A stretch of 64,000 bases of DNA from Ampullaceana balthica (GCA_944989445.1 CALYLW010000981.1:160204-224203); one strand, 5' to 3'; shown: positions 44,041-56,146, counted from the stretch's first letter. Numbers and translations: made by a program. The notes: generated by a model from the sequence alone, not told the origin.

Positions 44041-44430
44041 TCGGTAAACAACATATTTTACTCCCGTTTCTGTCTAACTTTTCATACATCCATCCTTCCA
44101 ACGATCCATCCATTCTTCTATTCATCCTCCCATCCATCCATTCTTTCACACATCCATCAATCGATCGAGTTATTAAAATCCATTGTACCCAATTTGTAAT
44201 GAGGTTTATTATTTGATATATCAGCCAAAAAGGGTTAGGTAGACTAAAACAAAAAAAACTTTGCGATGACACTGATCTGATTAAAGTAAGATCAAGTTTT
44301 CTAAGTATTATCTGCAATATCCACACAGAACATTGCAGTGATCGACATGTTCACAGGATCAATTCCTTCATCTGGAACAATACATTGTAGAACTGCGGGA
44401 TGCCTGAGGGCAAAGTATGTAGACATGCCG
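44041..44430. other. intergenic DNA with (CATC)-rich patch
   Basis: ATCCATCC-type repeats at 44085-44165. No gene. Confidence 0.5.
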
Positions 44431-44989
44431 TTAGAAGCGCTGTGACTAGAAGCGATGCGACTAGAAGCGCTGCGACTAGAAGCGATGCGACTAGAAGCGC
44501 TGTGACTAGAAGCGATGTGACTAGAAGCGCTGTGACTAGAAGCGATGTGACTAGAAGCGCTGTGACTAGAAGCGCTGTGACTAGAAGCGATGCGACTAGA
44601 AGCGCTGTGACTAGAAGCGATGCGACTAGAAGCGCTGTGACTAGAAGCGATGCGACTAGAAGCGCTGTGACTAGAAGCGCTGTGACTAGAAGCGCTGTGA
44701 CTAGAAGCGCTGTGACTAAAAGCGATGCGACTAGAAGCGCTGTGACTAGAAGCGCTGTGACTAGAAGCGATGCGACTAGAAGCGCTGTGACTAGAAGCGC
44801 TGTGACTAGAAGCGCTGTGACTAGAAGCGCTGTGACTAGAAGCGCTGTGACTAGAAGCGCTGTGACTAGAAGCGCTGTGACTAGAAGCGCTGTGACTAGA
44901 AGCGCTGTGACTAGAAGCGATGCGACTAGAAGCGCTGTGACTAGAAGCGCTGTGACTAGAAGCGCTGTGACTAGAAGCGCTGTGACTAC
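44431..44989. repeat. 15-bp minisatellite (GCGCTGTGACTAGAA)
   Basis: About 37 copies of GCGCTGTGACTAGAA with a GCGATGCGACTAGAA variant. The variants alternate in the first half, while the second half is homogeneous. The unit is a multiple of three, so long open frames exist on both strands (SAVTR / LLVTA); I regard them as artefacts. Confidence 0.97.
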
Positions 44990-44994
44990 AAATC

Positions 44995-45508
44995 CTCTCT
45001 CTCTCTCCTTGATCATGTATAAACTATCACACAATTTTCATCAAGAATTATTTCACTCTCTTCTCTCTCTTTCACTCTCTCTTTCTCTCTCCCTCTCATT
45101 GTCTATCACAGTCGCTGAACACTCTCCCTCTCTCTATCTCTCTCTGTCTCTCTCTCTGCCTCCCTCTCTTTCTCTCTCTCTCTTCCTTTTTATCACCCGA
45201 CGTCTTCGTCTAGCCTACTCTCTCTTTCTCCCACTCTCTTTATATATATATATATCTCTCTGTCTATCTCCCTTCCTGTCTTCCTCTCTCTCTCCCTCTG
45301 CCTCTCTCCCTCTCTCTTCCTCTCTCTGTATCTCACTTTACCTCCCGCTGTCATCGTCTCACCTCCTCTCTCTCTCTCCCTCTGCCTCTCTCCCTCTCTC
45401 TTCCTCTCTCTGTATCTCACTTTACCTCCCGCTGTCATCGTCTCACCTCCTCTCTCACTCTCTCTCTCTCTCTCTCACTCTCTCTCTCTCTCTCTCTCTC
45501 CCTCTTTT
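44995..45508. repeat. CT-rich region with an 80-bp direct duplication
   Basis: (CT)n and CCCT variants. A segment of about 80 bp, from a CTCTCTCCCTCTGCC start to GCTGTCATCGTCTCACCTCC, is present twice in tandem (about 45285-45366 and 45367-45449). A short (TA)n lies at 45240-45254. Confidence 0.9.
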
Positions 45509-45960
45509 CCACCACTCCCTGCCTCTATATTTAATCACTGTTAAAAAGCTATAAAACATAAAGAGAGAAATGAAAAGCAAGTTATAAAAGACTCATTTCC
45601 TAATAGGATAGTTATGCCCAGTGCTATCAGTTACCCTCAGCACACTGTAACTCAAACATCTCCTGTGACGACTTCCCCTTTATCATTTCAAAATAACATA
45701 ACATACATAAATGAATGTTAAAAAAAGTTAATTTGAATTTTATGATTTTATTTTATTTAGTTCTTCGTGGAAAATAAAATCGTCTCATAAGGTCATCACC
45801 CCCCGCTGTCACGTGTTGAAACATAGACACAAAAAATTGTTAGTTGTAATGACGTTAGTTCAAAATTGAATTCCAGAAACTAAATGCTAAAATATATTTT
45901 TTTTATTTTCACAAGGGGTTTGAAATTTAAAAAAACAAAAACACATTTCCACCATCAATC
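45509..45960. other. intergenic DNA
   Basis: AT-rich, no feature recognised. Confidence 0.5.
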
Positions 45961-45963
45961 TGT

Positions 45964-46440
45964 CTATATTTTGATCCATCCATCCATAATCAATCTATCC
46001 ACTCATCCATTCAAAGAGCCGTCCATTAATCAATCCATAATAGATCCATTCATCTATCCCTTTATATATCCACACATTCGTCGATCCACCCATCCATCCA
46101 TAATTAATCCATCCATCCACCCATTCATTTACCCATCCATCCATCATCCATCAATTCATTCATCCAATCATCCATCCATTCACCCATTAATACCTCAATC
46201 TATCAATTCGTCTATTCATCCATCCGTCCATTTGTCTATCCGTCCGTCCATTTGTCTATCCGTTCGTCCATTTGTCTATCCGTCCGTCCATTTGCCTATC
46301 CGTCCGTCCATTTGTCTATCCATCCGTCCATTTGTCTATCCGTCCGTCCATTTGACTATCCATCCGTCCATTTGTCTATCCGTCCGTCCATTTGTCTATC
46401 CATCCGTCCATTTGTCTATCCGCCCGTCCATCCGTATATC
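45964..46440. repeat. (CATC)n grading into a 20-bp minisatellite
   Basis: From 45964 to about 46205, irregular CATCCATC repeats. From 46205 to 46440, about 11 units of CGTCCGTCCATTTGTCTATC, clearly derived from the tetranucleotide. The Ile/His/Pro/Ser frames are artefacts. Confidence 0.95.
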
Positions 46441-46956
46441 TGTAAAAATTTTAATAGTTCATCCTGTGAACAGAATCGACAAGAAACCATGGAGACGGTT
46501 TCAAAAGGCCAGGGGGCATTTCGAAATGTCTTTAAATGCTACTATTAGCTAACCAAATATCTTTCATTATTCTGCTACACTGGCACTTTTTATCACCCCT
46601 ACTCTCAGACGCACGGCACATTGTCAGAAACAAGTACTCAGGTTTTCACCAGCAGCCATCGATTTGTTTTTTTCGCTGTTTGCTGTAGCGAGCTGCATTC
46701 AAATCTACGCGAAGGAGACAGGCATTTCGCAACGACATTCTATTCACGCTTGCAAGGGATTAAAAGTAAAGAAGGGAGAAAAATTGCAATTTAAGTTTAA
46801 TTTTTATATTTTAGTTTGTTTATTGCTCGTCACTGCTACGGCGGCTTCTTTTTTAAACATATTTTATTTGTATTTGTTGGTTTATTTTCAAATAAAATAA
46901 TTTTTTAAATAATTTTTTTTATTATTTTTATAAATAGACACCTAGTTAATTTGATA
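46441..46956. other. intergenic DNA
   Basis: No gene or element recognised. Confidence 0.5.
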
Positions 46957-46958
46957 TA

Positions 46959-47670
46959 CAGCGGTACCTTGACATACGTGTGCCCTGACATACGAGTTAT
47001 TTGAGATACGACCTGTCGAGTGAGCGAAGTTTTGTTTTGAAATACGAGCGAAATTTGAGATACGAGCACTCTCAGGACCTGACGACCGATGAATTAAAAG
47101 AGTTACAGTCGCAGCAGCATTCGGGGGTTCTGCTAGAAATTCGTTTTGAGGAAGAGCCAGAGGTGGAGGTGGTTATCTCTACAAGTGAGATGCTAGAGAT
47201 CATGGGAATGTGGGAGAGAGTTTCACAGTTCGTGGAAAAGAAACACCCCAAAAAAGTTGCAACTGGTCGTGCATCGGAGCTATTTAATGACACTTGCCTA
47301 ACTCATTTCAACAGCATTCTGAAAGGGAGAAAGATACAAACCTCCTTGGACAGTTTTAAATCCGGCGAAAAAGGCAAAGACCAGTGAAGAGAAAAGCAGC
47401 GACTAAAATTAAGCAGACAGTAGCATTTTTTAACATTTTGCTTTACATTCTCTTTTATTATGTTTTTATACCAGATTTGTCATTTATAAATACATTTTTC
47501 TTATTGAAAAACACGTAACAAAAACAATTAGGGGTAACAAATTTTTGGCCTGGAACGGATTAATGGCATGTCAATTAATTTCAATGGGGGAAATTTCTTT
47601 GAGATACGAGCAATTTGACATAAGAGCAAGGTTGCGGAACGAATTAAACTCGTATCTCGATGTATCACTG
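46959..47670 (+). mobile_element. Tigger (pogo) element, internally deleted
   Basis: Ends CAGCGGTACCTTGACATACG and, in reverse complement, CAGTGATACATCGAGATACG, flanked by TA on both sides (46957-46958; 47671-47672). Reiterated GACATACGAG / GAGATACGAG words fill both arms, as in Tigger elements. Length 712 bp against about 2.4 kb for complete relatives. The middle of the transposase is gone. Confidence 0.88.
47064..47387 (+). pseudogene. TIGD1-like transposase C-terminal remnant
   Basis: In frame from about 47064, SQDLTTDELKELQSQQHSG, then MLEIMGMWERVSQFVEKKHP, then ASELFNDTCLTHFNSILKGR follow the C-terminus of Tigger/TIGD1 transposases (the MW-x-VQ-FVEKHHP and LFND-x-HFR-x-ILK motifs). The DNA-binding and DDD catalytic parts are absent. 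The 5' part of the open frame is terminal-repeat sequence. Confidence 0.75.
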
Positions 47671-47672
47671 TA

Positions 47673-48040
47673 TTTTATTTTTTTTTAACAAAAACGCGTT
47701 CTAAATGAAAACTGAATTAATTAAATGTGGTTAAAATATTTGTAATCTGTTGTGTCTTTTACCTGATCGTTAAATGTGTGCAATGTGTCCACATTGATTA
47801 AAAATCCCCATAGGTAACTAAAGATGGGTTGAAAGGTCTGACCGTTTGAAGATTTCGCTATTGGTCAGCTCTAGGATTCGAAAATAAGAGGATGTCTTTG
47901 AAGAGTTAAAAGGATTTTTACACTGCAGGACATTGAAATTCTTTTTTTTTAATTCTCCCATAAATTCGCTTTCGAGAGGATAAAATAACAAGTTATCACG
48001 ACTGAATTGTTAATGACACACAGCCCAGTCTGTCAATCCT
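47673..48040. other. AT-rich intergenic DNA
   Basis: No feature recognised. Confidence 0.5.
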
Positions 48041-48430
48041 ATATTGCAACCCTATATGCAAATATAACGGTAGCTGCCAACCCTACACCTATCTATACCT
48101 GCCAACATGTACCCAGGTCCGGTCTTTGGCCACTGCAACCTATGCGCCGCAGTGGGCCCCGCGCTTTCATAGGCTCCGCCTATCTTTATTTTCTCTTATT
48201 ATCCTTAATAATTCCATATCCCTACCCAAGCTGGGCCCCGCGCAATCCGTTTCGCATACTAAGCTGTACAGGGCCCCGCAATTGCTAAGACCGGCCAGCA
48301 TGTACCCATCTACAGCTGCCAGCCCTGCACCCGTCCATAGCTGCCAGCCCGGCATGTACCCATCTATACCTGCCAGCCCGGCATGTACCCATCTACAGCT
48401 GCCAACCCTGCACCCGTCCATAGCTGGGTG
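48041..48430. repeat. degenerate tandem repeat (CTGCCAGCCCGGCATGTACC)
   Basis: Units of about 27 bp with CTGCCA(A/G)CCC(T/G)(G/A)CA, a short middle and ATCTA(C/T)A(G/C). The array is interrupted by the small MITE at 48114-48298. Confidence 0.8.
48114..48298. mobile_element. small hAT-type MITE inside tandem repeat
   Basis: Left end CAGGTCCGGTCTTTGGC and right end, in reverse complement, CTGGCCGGTCTTAGC. GGGCCCCGCG blocks lie inside both arms. Flanked by 8-bp CATGTACC on both sides (48106-48113; 48299-48306), though that word also belongs to the host tandem repeat, which weakens it as proof. Confidence 0.6.
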
Positions 48431-48638
48431 GGAATATTAATAGACATAAAAATAATTTTTTTTAAAAATTAAACTACAAAATTAATATTTTCAAGAGCCT
48501 GAAATCCAAAATTGAAATTTATTTAGATAAAAATGCACCAAACAATCACAAATATAAGTATTCACCTAACAAATGTTGCTAGCATTAAACGATTCTCAAA
48601 ACAGAGCACCTTTTAAAAATTACCTCATATTTATGGCA

Positions 48639-49075
48639 CTAGGTTCTTCTGGGGCGCCCACGGCGCCCAATTTTATCAAAAGCCCAAGTTACTTACGTGA
48701 ATGTCATTGCATGCGTTCGTATCAGTGGGTCGACAAAGAAAAATTGGTATGTGAAAGAGTTCAATAAAAAGAATGAATAGTTAGATTTTAGTTCATTAGA
48801 ATGATTCATTTTCACAAAACTTCTCTATGTATCTCTTTTCCAAAATTAAAATGTAAGCTCCAACAATGACGTCATATAATATTTTACGGCGAGAAACACC
48901 ATACGCTCTGTTAATCTCGAAACTAAAATGATTATGATTTTACGTCTATATTTTCCATTTAAAAAGAAATATGCTGATTATGTCCCTTAGCGTTACAGAA
49001 TGAGTGATCTGGGCTTTTATTTTGTTTATAAACACTCTGAATACTCTTTTCTTTTAGTTTATCTATCAAATAGAT
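48639..49075 (-). mobile_element. Helitron-like element, longer copy
   Basis: On the minus strand it ends in a perfect 7-bp hairpin (GGGCGCC-GTG-GGCGCCC, 48652-48668), nine bases, and CTAG (48639-48642) followed by T. Its other end is near AAAATAAAAGCCCAG (about 49015-49030) or beyond. It is collinear with 36363-36662 but carries an extra middle part, including TGACGTCATATAATATTTT shared with 18260-18290. Confidence 0.6.
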
Positions 49076-49439
49076 CCCGATATTTTTACAAACATTTCAA
49101 ATTTTTTTATTTTTTTTCTCAAATCGTTTCCTGTCCTTCCATGACCTGCTATAATTTGCATAACCCCATACGTCAATAACACACCCCAGGCCAACCGATC
49201 AATACTACAAGACACCAGACAAACTGAATGACCAATAAAATTGTCCTCTCGCCGGGCCAATAAATGGAGTTGAACTAAATCAACTCCGACCCCACATTTT
49301 TTTTCTTCATTTTGGAAAGTCTATTCTTGACATAAGATGTTCATGGAAATAATTGCTAGAAGACTTTCAGGGGAAAGTGGAACATCAAGCAACTAGTAGA
49401 AAATGAATAAGCAGAAACGTAACTGTAAGATTATACGTA

Positions 49440-49593
49440 ACGCCTGACGAAAACAGGAAAACCAACATTTGTACAACATTTAAAATTCTAATAAGATTTC
49501 ACGACTAAACACAAACCATAGATAAGCGTATGACGCAATAATCTTCTGTAAAGAAGGAGCGTCTGTAACAGATAAGATAAGATAAGATAACGC
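49440..49593 (+). pseudogene. LINE 3' end fragment with (GATAA)n tail
   Basis: The last codons of the CR1/Jockey-like ORF, the 3' untranslated part (ATAAGCGTATGACGCAATAATC...AGAAGGAGCGTCTGTAACA) and the tail GATAAGATAAGATAAGATAA. Near-identical to the end of the LINE at 19338-21490 but on the opposite strand. Confidence 0.8.
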
Positions 49594-50868
49594 AAAGTAA
49601 ATTCTAATATGCCTTAACCGATCCATGGCTCTGGACGGTATATTTTCGGCATCACTCAGGTGAATCCCAACATCTACAGGTACATCCATGGAATCCTAGG
49701 AAGACAAACACTTATTCCAATATTTCTGCGAGTAGTGAAATCCAGGAGACGTGAAATCCAGCTTTTATAAACAAGCTTGGGTTAAATCACCTGTCAAATT
49801 TATTAGTAAAATATTGATCGTACTAAAACATATTTGTGTTGACCTAAGGCTAAGCATATGTTCAAAAATTTAGTTTAACGCTACAGTGGAAATGTTCTTA
49901 TATAAGGTTAAAGTTCTTACGTTTAAACAAGTGAATTCAGATGAAAAATGTTGTTTTATTTTTTGTAGGTTGTATTGCAAAACTGACAATACAGACAGTG
50001 TTGTCAATGTAATTGTGCTTACCATACAGATCGCGGGTTTGGCGCTCAAAAATAAATGTGTGCGAAACATTTTTCTTCTTGGTTTTTCTTTTTTTTTCGT
50101 TTTTCCCTGAACATCAGGTGTATAACGGTTGAGCCAAACAATCGACGTCCTCGTCCATTTACACCCTCGTCAAGTTATCGTCTGTCCTGCGAGATCTCTC
50201 GCCCACACTCGTTTTCATAATGACCAAACCAGGGCTGAACCCGCCTCCAATCGGATGTCATGACTTCCGGTAGAGAAGGAAGCCATCTTGAAATAGGTTG
50301 GATAACCCTGGCCGAGGTGCGTCGTCAGCGGTCTCCTCGCTCATTATGCACAATGTCGGGCGAGAAACTGTTATACATTATACATACGTGTTTAAAAGGA
50401 TTTTTTATAGTATCCATTTCACTTGTTTTAAAATCAGTTTATTATTTTGTCACTATAGTTCTATTTGTGGTCCTTTTATGTGGTTTAATATTTCTTAGTC
50501 CTATTTATCTGCTCTATTAGTTGCTTAAATTTGTAAACAAATTTTTTTTTGTCGTGTATACTTGTCCTAATTGTTTTTACTGTTATTTTAGTCTCCTTTA
50601 CTATTCCTATTTCTTTACTTCTATTTGTTGGTCCTTTTTAGTCCTAGTTGTTTGTCATATTTGTGAATAGTCCAATTTGTTGATCCTAATTGTTATTATA
50701 ATTTGTTCGTCTTATTTTAGTCCCATTTGTTTGTACAATATTTTTGTCCTATTTTTATGCTTGAATGTATGTCAAATTGGTCATTTTTTAAAATGTTGTC
50801 TTTTGTTCTTTTTCTTGTTTCTGTTTTTGAACAACACTATTTTATAGTCCAAAGATTGTCTTCTGTTT
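49594..50868. other. AT-rich intergenic DNA
   Basis: No gene. From about 50590 TAGTCCTATTTGTT-type words begin to recur irregularly, merging into the tandem repeat that follows. Confidence 0.5.
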
Positions 50869-50995
50869 GTCCTATATGTTTGACCTATTTAATAGTCCTA
50901 TTTGTTTGGCCTATTTAATAGTCCTATGTGTCTGACCTATTTAATAGTCCTATATGTTTGACCTATTTAATAGTCCTATATGTTTGTCCTCGTTG
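50869..50995. repeat. 24-bp tandem repeat (AATAGTCCTATTTGTTTGACC)
   Basis: About five units of TATTTAATAGTCCTATxTGT plus TTGACC. Older copies extend upstream to 50590. Confidence 0.85.
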
Positions 50996-51784
50996 TTTGT
51001 CCCATTTCTTTGTCCTATTTCTTAAACGGGGTGTTATACAAATACATCACGTGAGATTTCGTCTCAAATCTTACAGTAAGCTAAGATTGTCTTTTTTTCT
51101 TTGAATTACCTTTTTAAAAGTAATACAGCTTGACTCTGAATATTTTTTAGTCTCCCAATTCCCCTTAACTTTATCCAATCCATGTTTAGTGAACCAAGCT
51201 ACTGAATGAAGTCCTTGCCCACATTTCTCTCAGAGTTTCTATTTTGTTAAAACTATACCCGGGCCTCACCAAGAACTAGACTTAATTTAATCCTTTAAAT
51301 TGCATTCCCCAGCTTTTCATTACCAACATCATAACATCAAACGTAAGTCTTAATCTGGAGCTGCAAATCGTATTTTTAAAAAATAAATGTCAAATGTCAA
51401 ACCTACTTCATTTAAAAAATGAACTGTCTGCCGTATTCATTACGAAATGCTGTACATTAAACGAATATTTAAATCGATTCCTTTTTCTTTCTTCTTTTTT
51501 TTAAATTTTTTTCCTTATTAGATACATTCACAAACGATTAGTGCTGCCCCCATGTTGGTTCAATTCCTCAGGTAAAATGTTCTGAAAATGTCTCCATTCA
51601 GCAATGTAGTGTATGTTATTTCGCAGTGTAGCATTCCTCCAGAAGTATAACAATCTCACTGCCTATTAGTCCCTGCTACTTATAGATGAAAATGTATCAA
51701 AATATTTTTTTTCTTTTAACACTAGATACGCTAACCATCTCAGACTTTATTATCACAAAAGGCTTGTTAAGCATTTCAATTGAA
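50996..51784. other. AT-rich intergenic DNA
   Basis: No feature recognised. Confidence 0.5.
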
Positions 51785-52496
51785 GTTTAGATTTCAGTGT
51801 AGATTATTCTGGCACAATCAAGTTTAGATTTCAGCGTGGCTTATTCTGGCACAATCAAGTTTAGATTTCAGTGTGGCTTATTCTGGCACAATCAAGTTTA
51901 GATTTCAGCGTGGCTTATTCTGGCACAATCAAGTTTAGATTTCAGTGTGGCTTATTCTGGCACAATCAAGTTTAGATTTCAGTGTGGCTTATTCTGACAC
52001 AATCAAGTTTAGATTTCAGTGTGGCTTTGGCAGAATCAATTTTAGATTTCAGTGTGGCTTATTCTGACACAATCAAGTTTAGATTTCAGTGTGGCTTATT
52101 CTGGCACAATCAAGTTTAGATTTCAGTGTGGCTTATTCTGGCACAATCAAGTTTAGATTTCAGTGTAGCTTATTCTGGCACAATCAAGTTTAGATTTCAG
52201 TGTGGCTTATTCTGGCACAATCAAGTTTAGATTTCAGTGTGGCTTATTCTGGCACAATCAAGTTTAGATTTCAGTGTGGCTTATTCTGGCACAATCAAGT
52301 TTAGATTTCAGTGTAGCTTATTCTGGCACAATCAAGTTCAGATTTCAGTGTGGCTTATTCTGGCACAATCAAGTTTAGATTTCAGTGTGGCTTATTCTGG
52401 CACAATCAAGTTTAGATTTCAGTGTAGCTTATTCTGGCACAATCAAGTTCAGATTTCAGTTTAGCTTATTCTGGCACAATCAAGTTCAGATTTCAA
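51785..52496. repeat. 37-bp minisatellite
   Basis: About 19 units of AATCAAGTTTAGATTTCAGT plus GTGGCTTATTCTGGCAC. One unit is shortened (about 52022-52040). Variant positions (GTGTGG/GTGTAG, TTTAG/TTCAG, TTCTGG/TTCTGA) repeat in blocks. Confidence 0.97.
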
Positions 52497-53365
52497 GCTT
52501 GCGTATCAAGTATCATTTCAAAGTAATATTCTAAATCCATTTAAATCCTTTCAGAAATTTTAATGGCTCACATTTCAAAATTAGTTTCCAAGCCCAAATA
52601 AACAGCCGGCTAAACCGTATTGATAGTGTGTTTTAAAAATAAATATCTTTAGAATTTGAAAACATGTTTGCTTGATCCCTGACCAGAGCGGTATAAAAAA
52701 ATAATTTCATTTTTGTTCTGAAATTAAAACCCTAAAAGCGATTTTCGAAATTTTAAGCTTAAGCTGTGAATGAATTATTCATCATTATAACCGATATGGA
52801 AGATAAATGGAATGAGGAAACTTTAAAATTTCAATAGAGGAAGAACAGGGCACAGTGTTCGGGTTATATTCAGATATTAATAAACTTTTTTTAAATGTGT
52901 GGCATCACTAGAGGATGGGACAAAAACGAAAAACGCCCCCCTCATCAAACAGGGGGCAGGCTAGTGGGGAAATGACATAATTTATTCATTTTTGTTTTTA
53001 CAAATACAGATTTAACTTTCTCAAAAGGTTTTCTGCAACACCTGGTCTCAGAATTGCAGGTAGCCTTTAAGGTGTTTTACAACAGCAGGTGGCCACAAGC
53101 GTAGGGTGGCACATTACATTGCCCTTAAAAGCAGGTGTCAATAGTTTGCCCTACAGACAGCATAGTGTCGGCACAAAGACAAATGAGAAGAGACCATAGG
53201 AAAGTGAAGATCGTATCGAGAATAACTTATCTACTAATGACCTTCACATTGAAACGTCCAGCCCCCCCCCCTATTTTTTTGAATATCTTTCGTTCCGTTT
53301 TTTTCTTTTTAAATATCTGATACATATTTTAGTTCATGGTCTTACCTCTTTCAGTTTTACTCCCC

Positions 53366-53368
<3 letters not shown>
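52497..53368. other. AT-rich intergenic DNA
   Basis: No gene. Short frames only. Confidence 0.5.

Positions 53369-53441
<73 letters not shown>
53369..53441. repeat. (CT)n microsatellite
   Basis: About 36 CT units, followed by interrupted CT to about 53485. Confidence 0.97.
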
Positions 53442-53446
<5 letters not shown>

Positions 53447-53590
53447 CTTCTCTCTCTCTCTCTTTCTCTGTCTCTCTTTCTTCAGCTGTGTATTTCTTCA
53501 TCTTTCTTCATCACACAACCTAAACTGAGGTAATTTTAACTACACGTATTTGAAAACACATAGACACACGATTTTCTTCCCTCTGGGAAA

Positions 53591-53764
53591 CAACCCAGCA
53601 TCTATGCCTTCCAACCCTTATGTTCAGACAAACCCATAAACTGTCCTATAAAACACGACCGACAACTCAAACTAAAACAACCCAGCATCTATGCCTTCCA
53701 ACCCTTATGTTCAGACAAACCCATAAACTGTCCTATAAAACACGACCGACAACTCAAACAAAAA
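53591..53764. repeat. 87-bp direct duplication
   Basis: A segment starting CAACCCAGCATCTATGCCTT and ending in CGACAACTCAAAC is present twice head to tail (53591, 53678), with almost no differences, so it is recent. Confidence 0.95.
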
Positions 53765-54079
53765 CAAACGCGTCCATTCAAAATGAAAATGGGTTGGTTT
53801 CTCAAGAGTGCACAACAAATTCAATTGCGTCGAAACTCTTCGTTTCACCAAGTCAGAAATTTGTTTGTATTGGCGACACGCACGGCATTGGTGCGCCTCA
53901 ATTATTTGAAACTTCTTCCATCTAATTTAATCCGATCTTCAGTTCAACTCCGTAGGAAGAGAACGGTCAAAAGTGTCACATCCGTCGTTGTTACGGTCAG
54001 TGAGACAGCCAGACGGTGGTCAGCGGTCTCGGGGGAGTGGGTGCCGAACGGACACCGACGGGAGGCAGAAGTGAAATAC

Positions 54080-54332
54080 GACGTCTGTTAAAAGAAACAT
54101 CGTGACATCCGCGCCTTTTCAAAACAATTACCTTTTGATTTTGAAGTCGAAAATTACAACGCTACAAAATATTTTTGCACTATAGTTTCCGTCAGATGGA
54201 GTTGGGTGGGTGGGAGGTACCACATATAGCGATCAGATGTCACGTGGCTGATTGCCTGGGAGACTATGTCAACGTCTCTTACTTCAGAGAAGCCATTATT
54301 TCAAAGTGTCAAGGGGTGAACGTACTCTTAAG
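54080..54332 (+). repeat. duplicated segment, copy 1 (single-unit ancestor)
   Basis: Starts CTGTTAAAAGAAACATCGTG, contains one unit ending GCGATCAGATGTCA-CGTGGCTG, and ends GAGAAGCCATTATTTCAAAG...GTGAACG. It matches 54658-55655 on both sides of the minisatellite in that copy. Confidence 0.8.
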
Positions 54333-54657
54333 CAGTGCATCTCAAACTTTTTACTATTGCGGACCGGCAGTAACTTTTCCATTGCTCCGGGGACCGGTGA
54401 ACTAGTTACCTGTTCTGACGTGGTAGCGAAATGTTATTTATTTTATTTTATTTTGTTTCATTTTATTTGCTTATTTCTGAAAATTTGACATATTCTATAT
54501 GGTGAGTATTAATGGTTGCAAATGGAAGATTATAATTCGATATTTTCTGTCCTTCATTGGCAACATCTGTGGACCGGCGGTGGATTGCAAACGGACCGGC
54601 ACCGGTTGGCAAACGGACCGGCACCGGTTAGCGGACCCATCACTTTGAGTTGCACTC
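54333..54657. mobile_element. hAT-type MITE (GGACCGGC-rich)
   Basis: Begins CAGTGCATCTCAAACTTTTT and ends CTTTGAGTTGCACTC. Internal GGACCGG words at both ends (GCGGACCGGCA; GGACCGGCACCGGTT twice) are typical of hAT elements with CAGTGGTTCTCAAA ends. It lies between the two duplicated segments. The target duplication is imperfect. Confidence 0.6.
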
Positions 54658-55655
54658 TGTTAAAAGATGCAACGTGACTCGCGGCCTCTCAAAACAAAAC
54701 ACCTTTCGATTTGAAGTGGAAAGATCAACGAACACAAATATTTTGGCACCAAAGTTTCTATCAGTTGGAGTGGAAGGGGCTGAGGTTCAACCTACGGCGA
54801 TCAGATGTCAGGGGGCTGAGGTTCAACCTACGGCGATCAGATGTCAGGGGGCTGAGGTTCAACCTACGGCGACCAGATGTCAGGGGGTTGAGGTTCAACC
54901 TACGGCGACCAGATGTCAGGGGGCTGAGGTTCAACCTACGGCGACCAGATGTCAGGGGGCTGTGGTTCAACCTACGGCGACCAGATGTCAGGGGGCTGAG
55001 GTTCAACCTACGGCGATCAGATGTCAGGGGGCTGAGGTTCAACCTACGGCGATCAGATGTCAGGGGGCTGAGGTTCAACCTACGGCGATCAGATGTCAGG
55101 GGGCTGAGGTTCAACCTACGGCGACCAGATGTCAGGGGGTTGAGGTTCAACCTACGGCGACCAGATGTCAGGGGGCTGAGGTTCAACCTACGGCGACCAG
55201 ATGTCAGGGGGCTGAGGTTCAACCTACGGCGACCAGATGTCAGGGGGTTGAGGTTCAACCTACGGCGATCAGATGTCAGGGGGCTGAGGTTCAACCTACG
55301 GCGATCAGATGTCAGGGGGCTGAGGTTCAACCTACGGCGATCAGATGTCAGGGGGCTGATGTTCAACCTACGGCGATCAGATGTCAGGGGGCTGAGGTTC
55401 AACCTACAGCGATCAGATGTCAGGGGGCTGAGGTTCAACCTACGGCGATCAGATGTCAGGGGGCTGAGGTTCAACCTACGGCGATCAGATGTCAGGGGGC
55501 TGATGTTCAACCTACGGCGATCAGATGTCAGGGGGCTGATGTTCAACCTACGGCGATCAGATGTCAGGGGGCTGATTGCCTGGGAGACTATGGAAACGTC
55601 TGATAGGTCAGAGAAGCCATTATTTCAAAGTGCCAGGAGAGGACGTCGTCTAAAG
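54658..55655 (+). repeat. duplicated segment, copy 2, with 36-bp minisatellite
   Basis: Unique flanks match copy 1. Between about 54776 and 55580 there are about 22 copies of CAGGGGGCTGAGGTTCAACC plus TACGGCGATCAGATGT (36 bp). Variant sites (GATC/GACC, GCTGAGG/GTTGAGG, GAGG/GATG) recur in blocks. All long open frames here, on three frames and both strands, follow from the 36-bp period and are not genes. Confidence 0.93.
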
Positions 55656-56146
55656 TACACCAGCCAATTCGCATAAGGATTCTTCGATTGTACTCAAACC
55701 TAAGACCAGTGATTCTCAAATTTTATTTTCATGACTGCCAAAATGCCAAGGTGGGGAATTCAAAGAAAATGATTATTTCTAGATTTCGAGGCAGCAGTTC
55801 GTTTTGTTTTTTTTTAAATTTCAGGAGTTCGACTTTTGGCACCGCCTAGATGGGTTACTGTTTTCCATGTCGCTGTGGCGTAGCGATATAATATGGTATT
55901 ACTGTAGTTGTAATGCAGATAATTCATTATCCAAAATACACCATTTTTTGTGTTCACTTAAGTTGATTACGAATAGATTTATATTTGATCTCTGTTAACA
56001 AGAGATTAAAATAAATACATTTATAGATACTCAAATCGGTTTGTCATCTTCAGAAATGATATAAGGTAACAATGGTGAAAATTAGTTATTTATAAACGTT
56101 TTTCAATTTTAAAATAAACAGAGATTCACATCGACAACATTACATA
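55656..56146. other. AT-rich intergenic DNA
   Basis: A hAT-like end word CAGTGATTCTCAAATTTTAT at 55709 suggests a decayed element start; its other end was not found. No gene. Confidence 0.4.

Noticed and set aside
44351..45554. Long open frames on both strands (227 and 384 codons)
   Set aside because: They lie in a 15-bp tandem repeat and CT-rich DNA; open reading follows from the period, and there is no domain or start context.
54650..55676. Three overlapping frames of 261-321 codons
   Set aside because: All are products of the 36-bp minisatellite; being open in several frames at once argues against selection on any.
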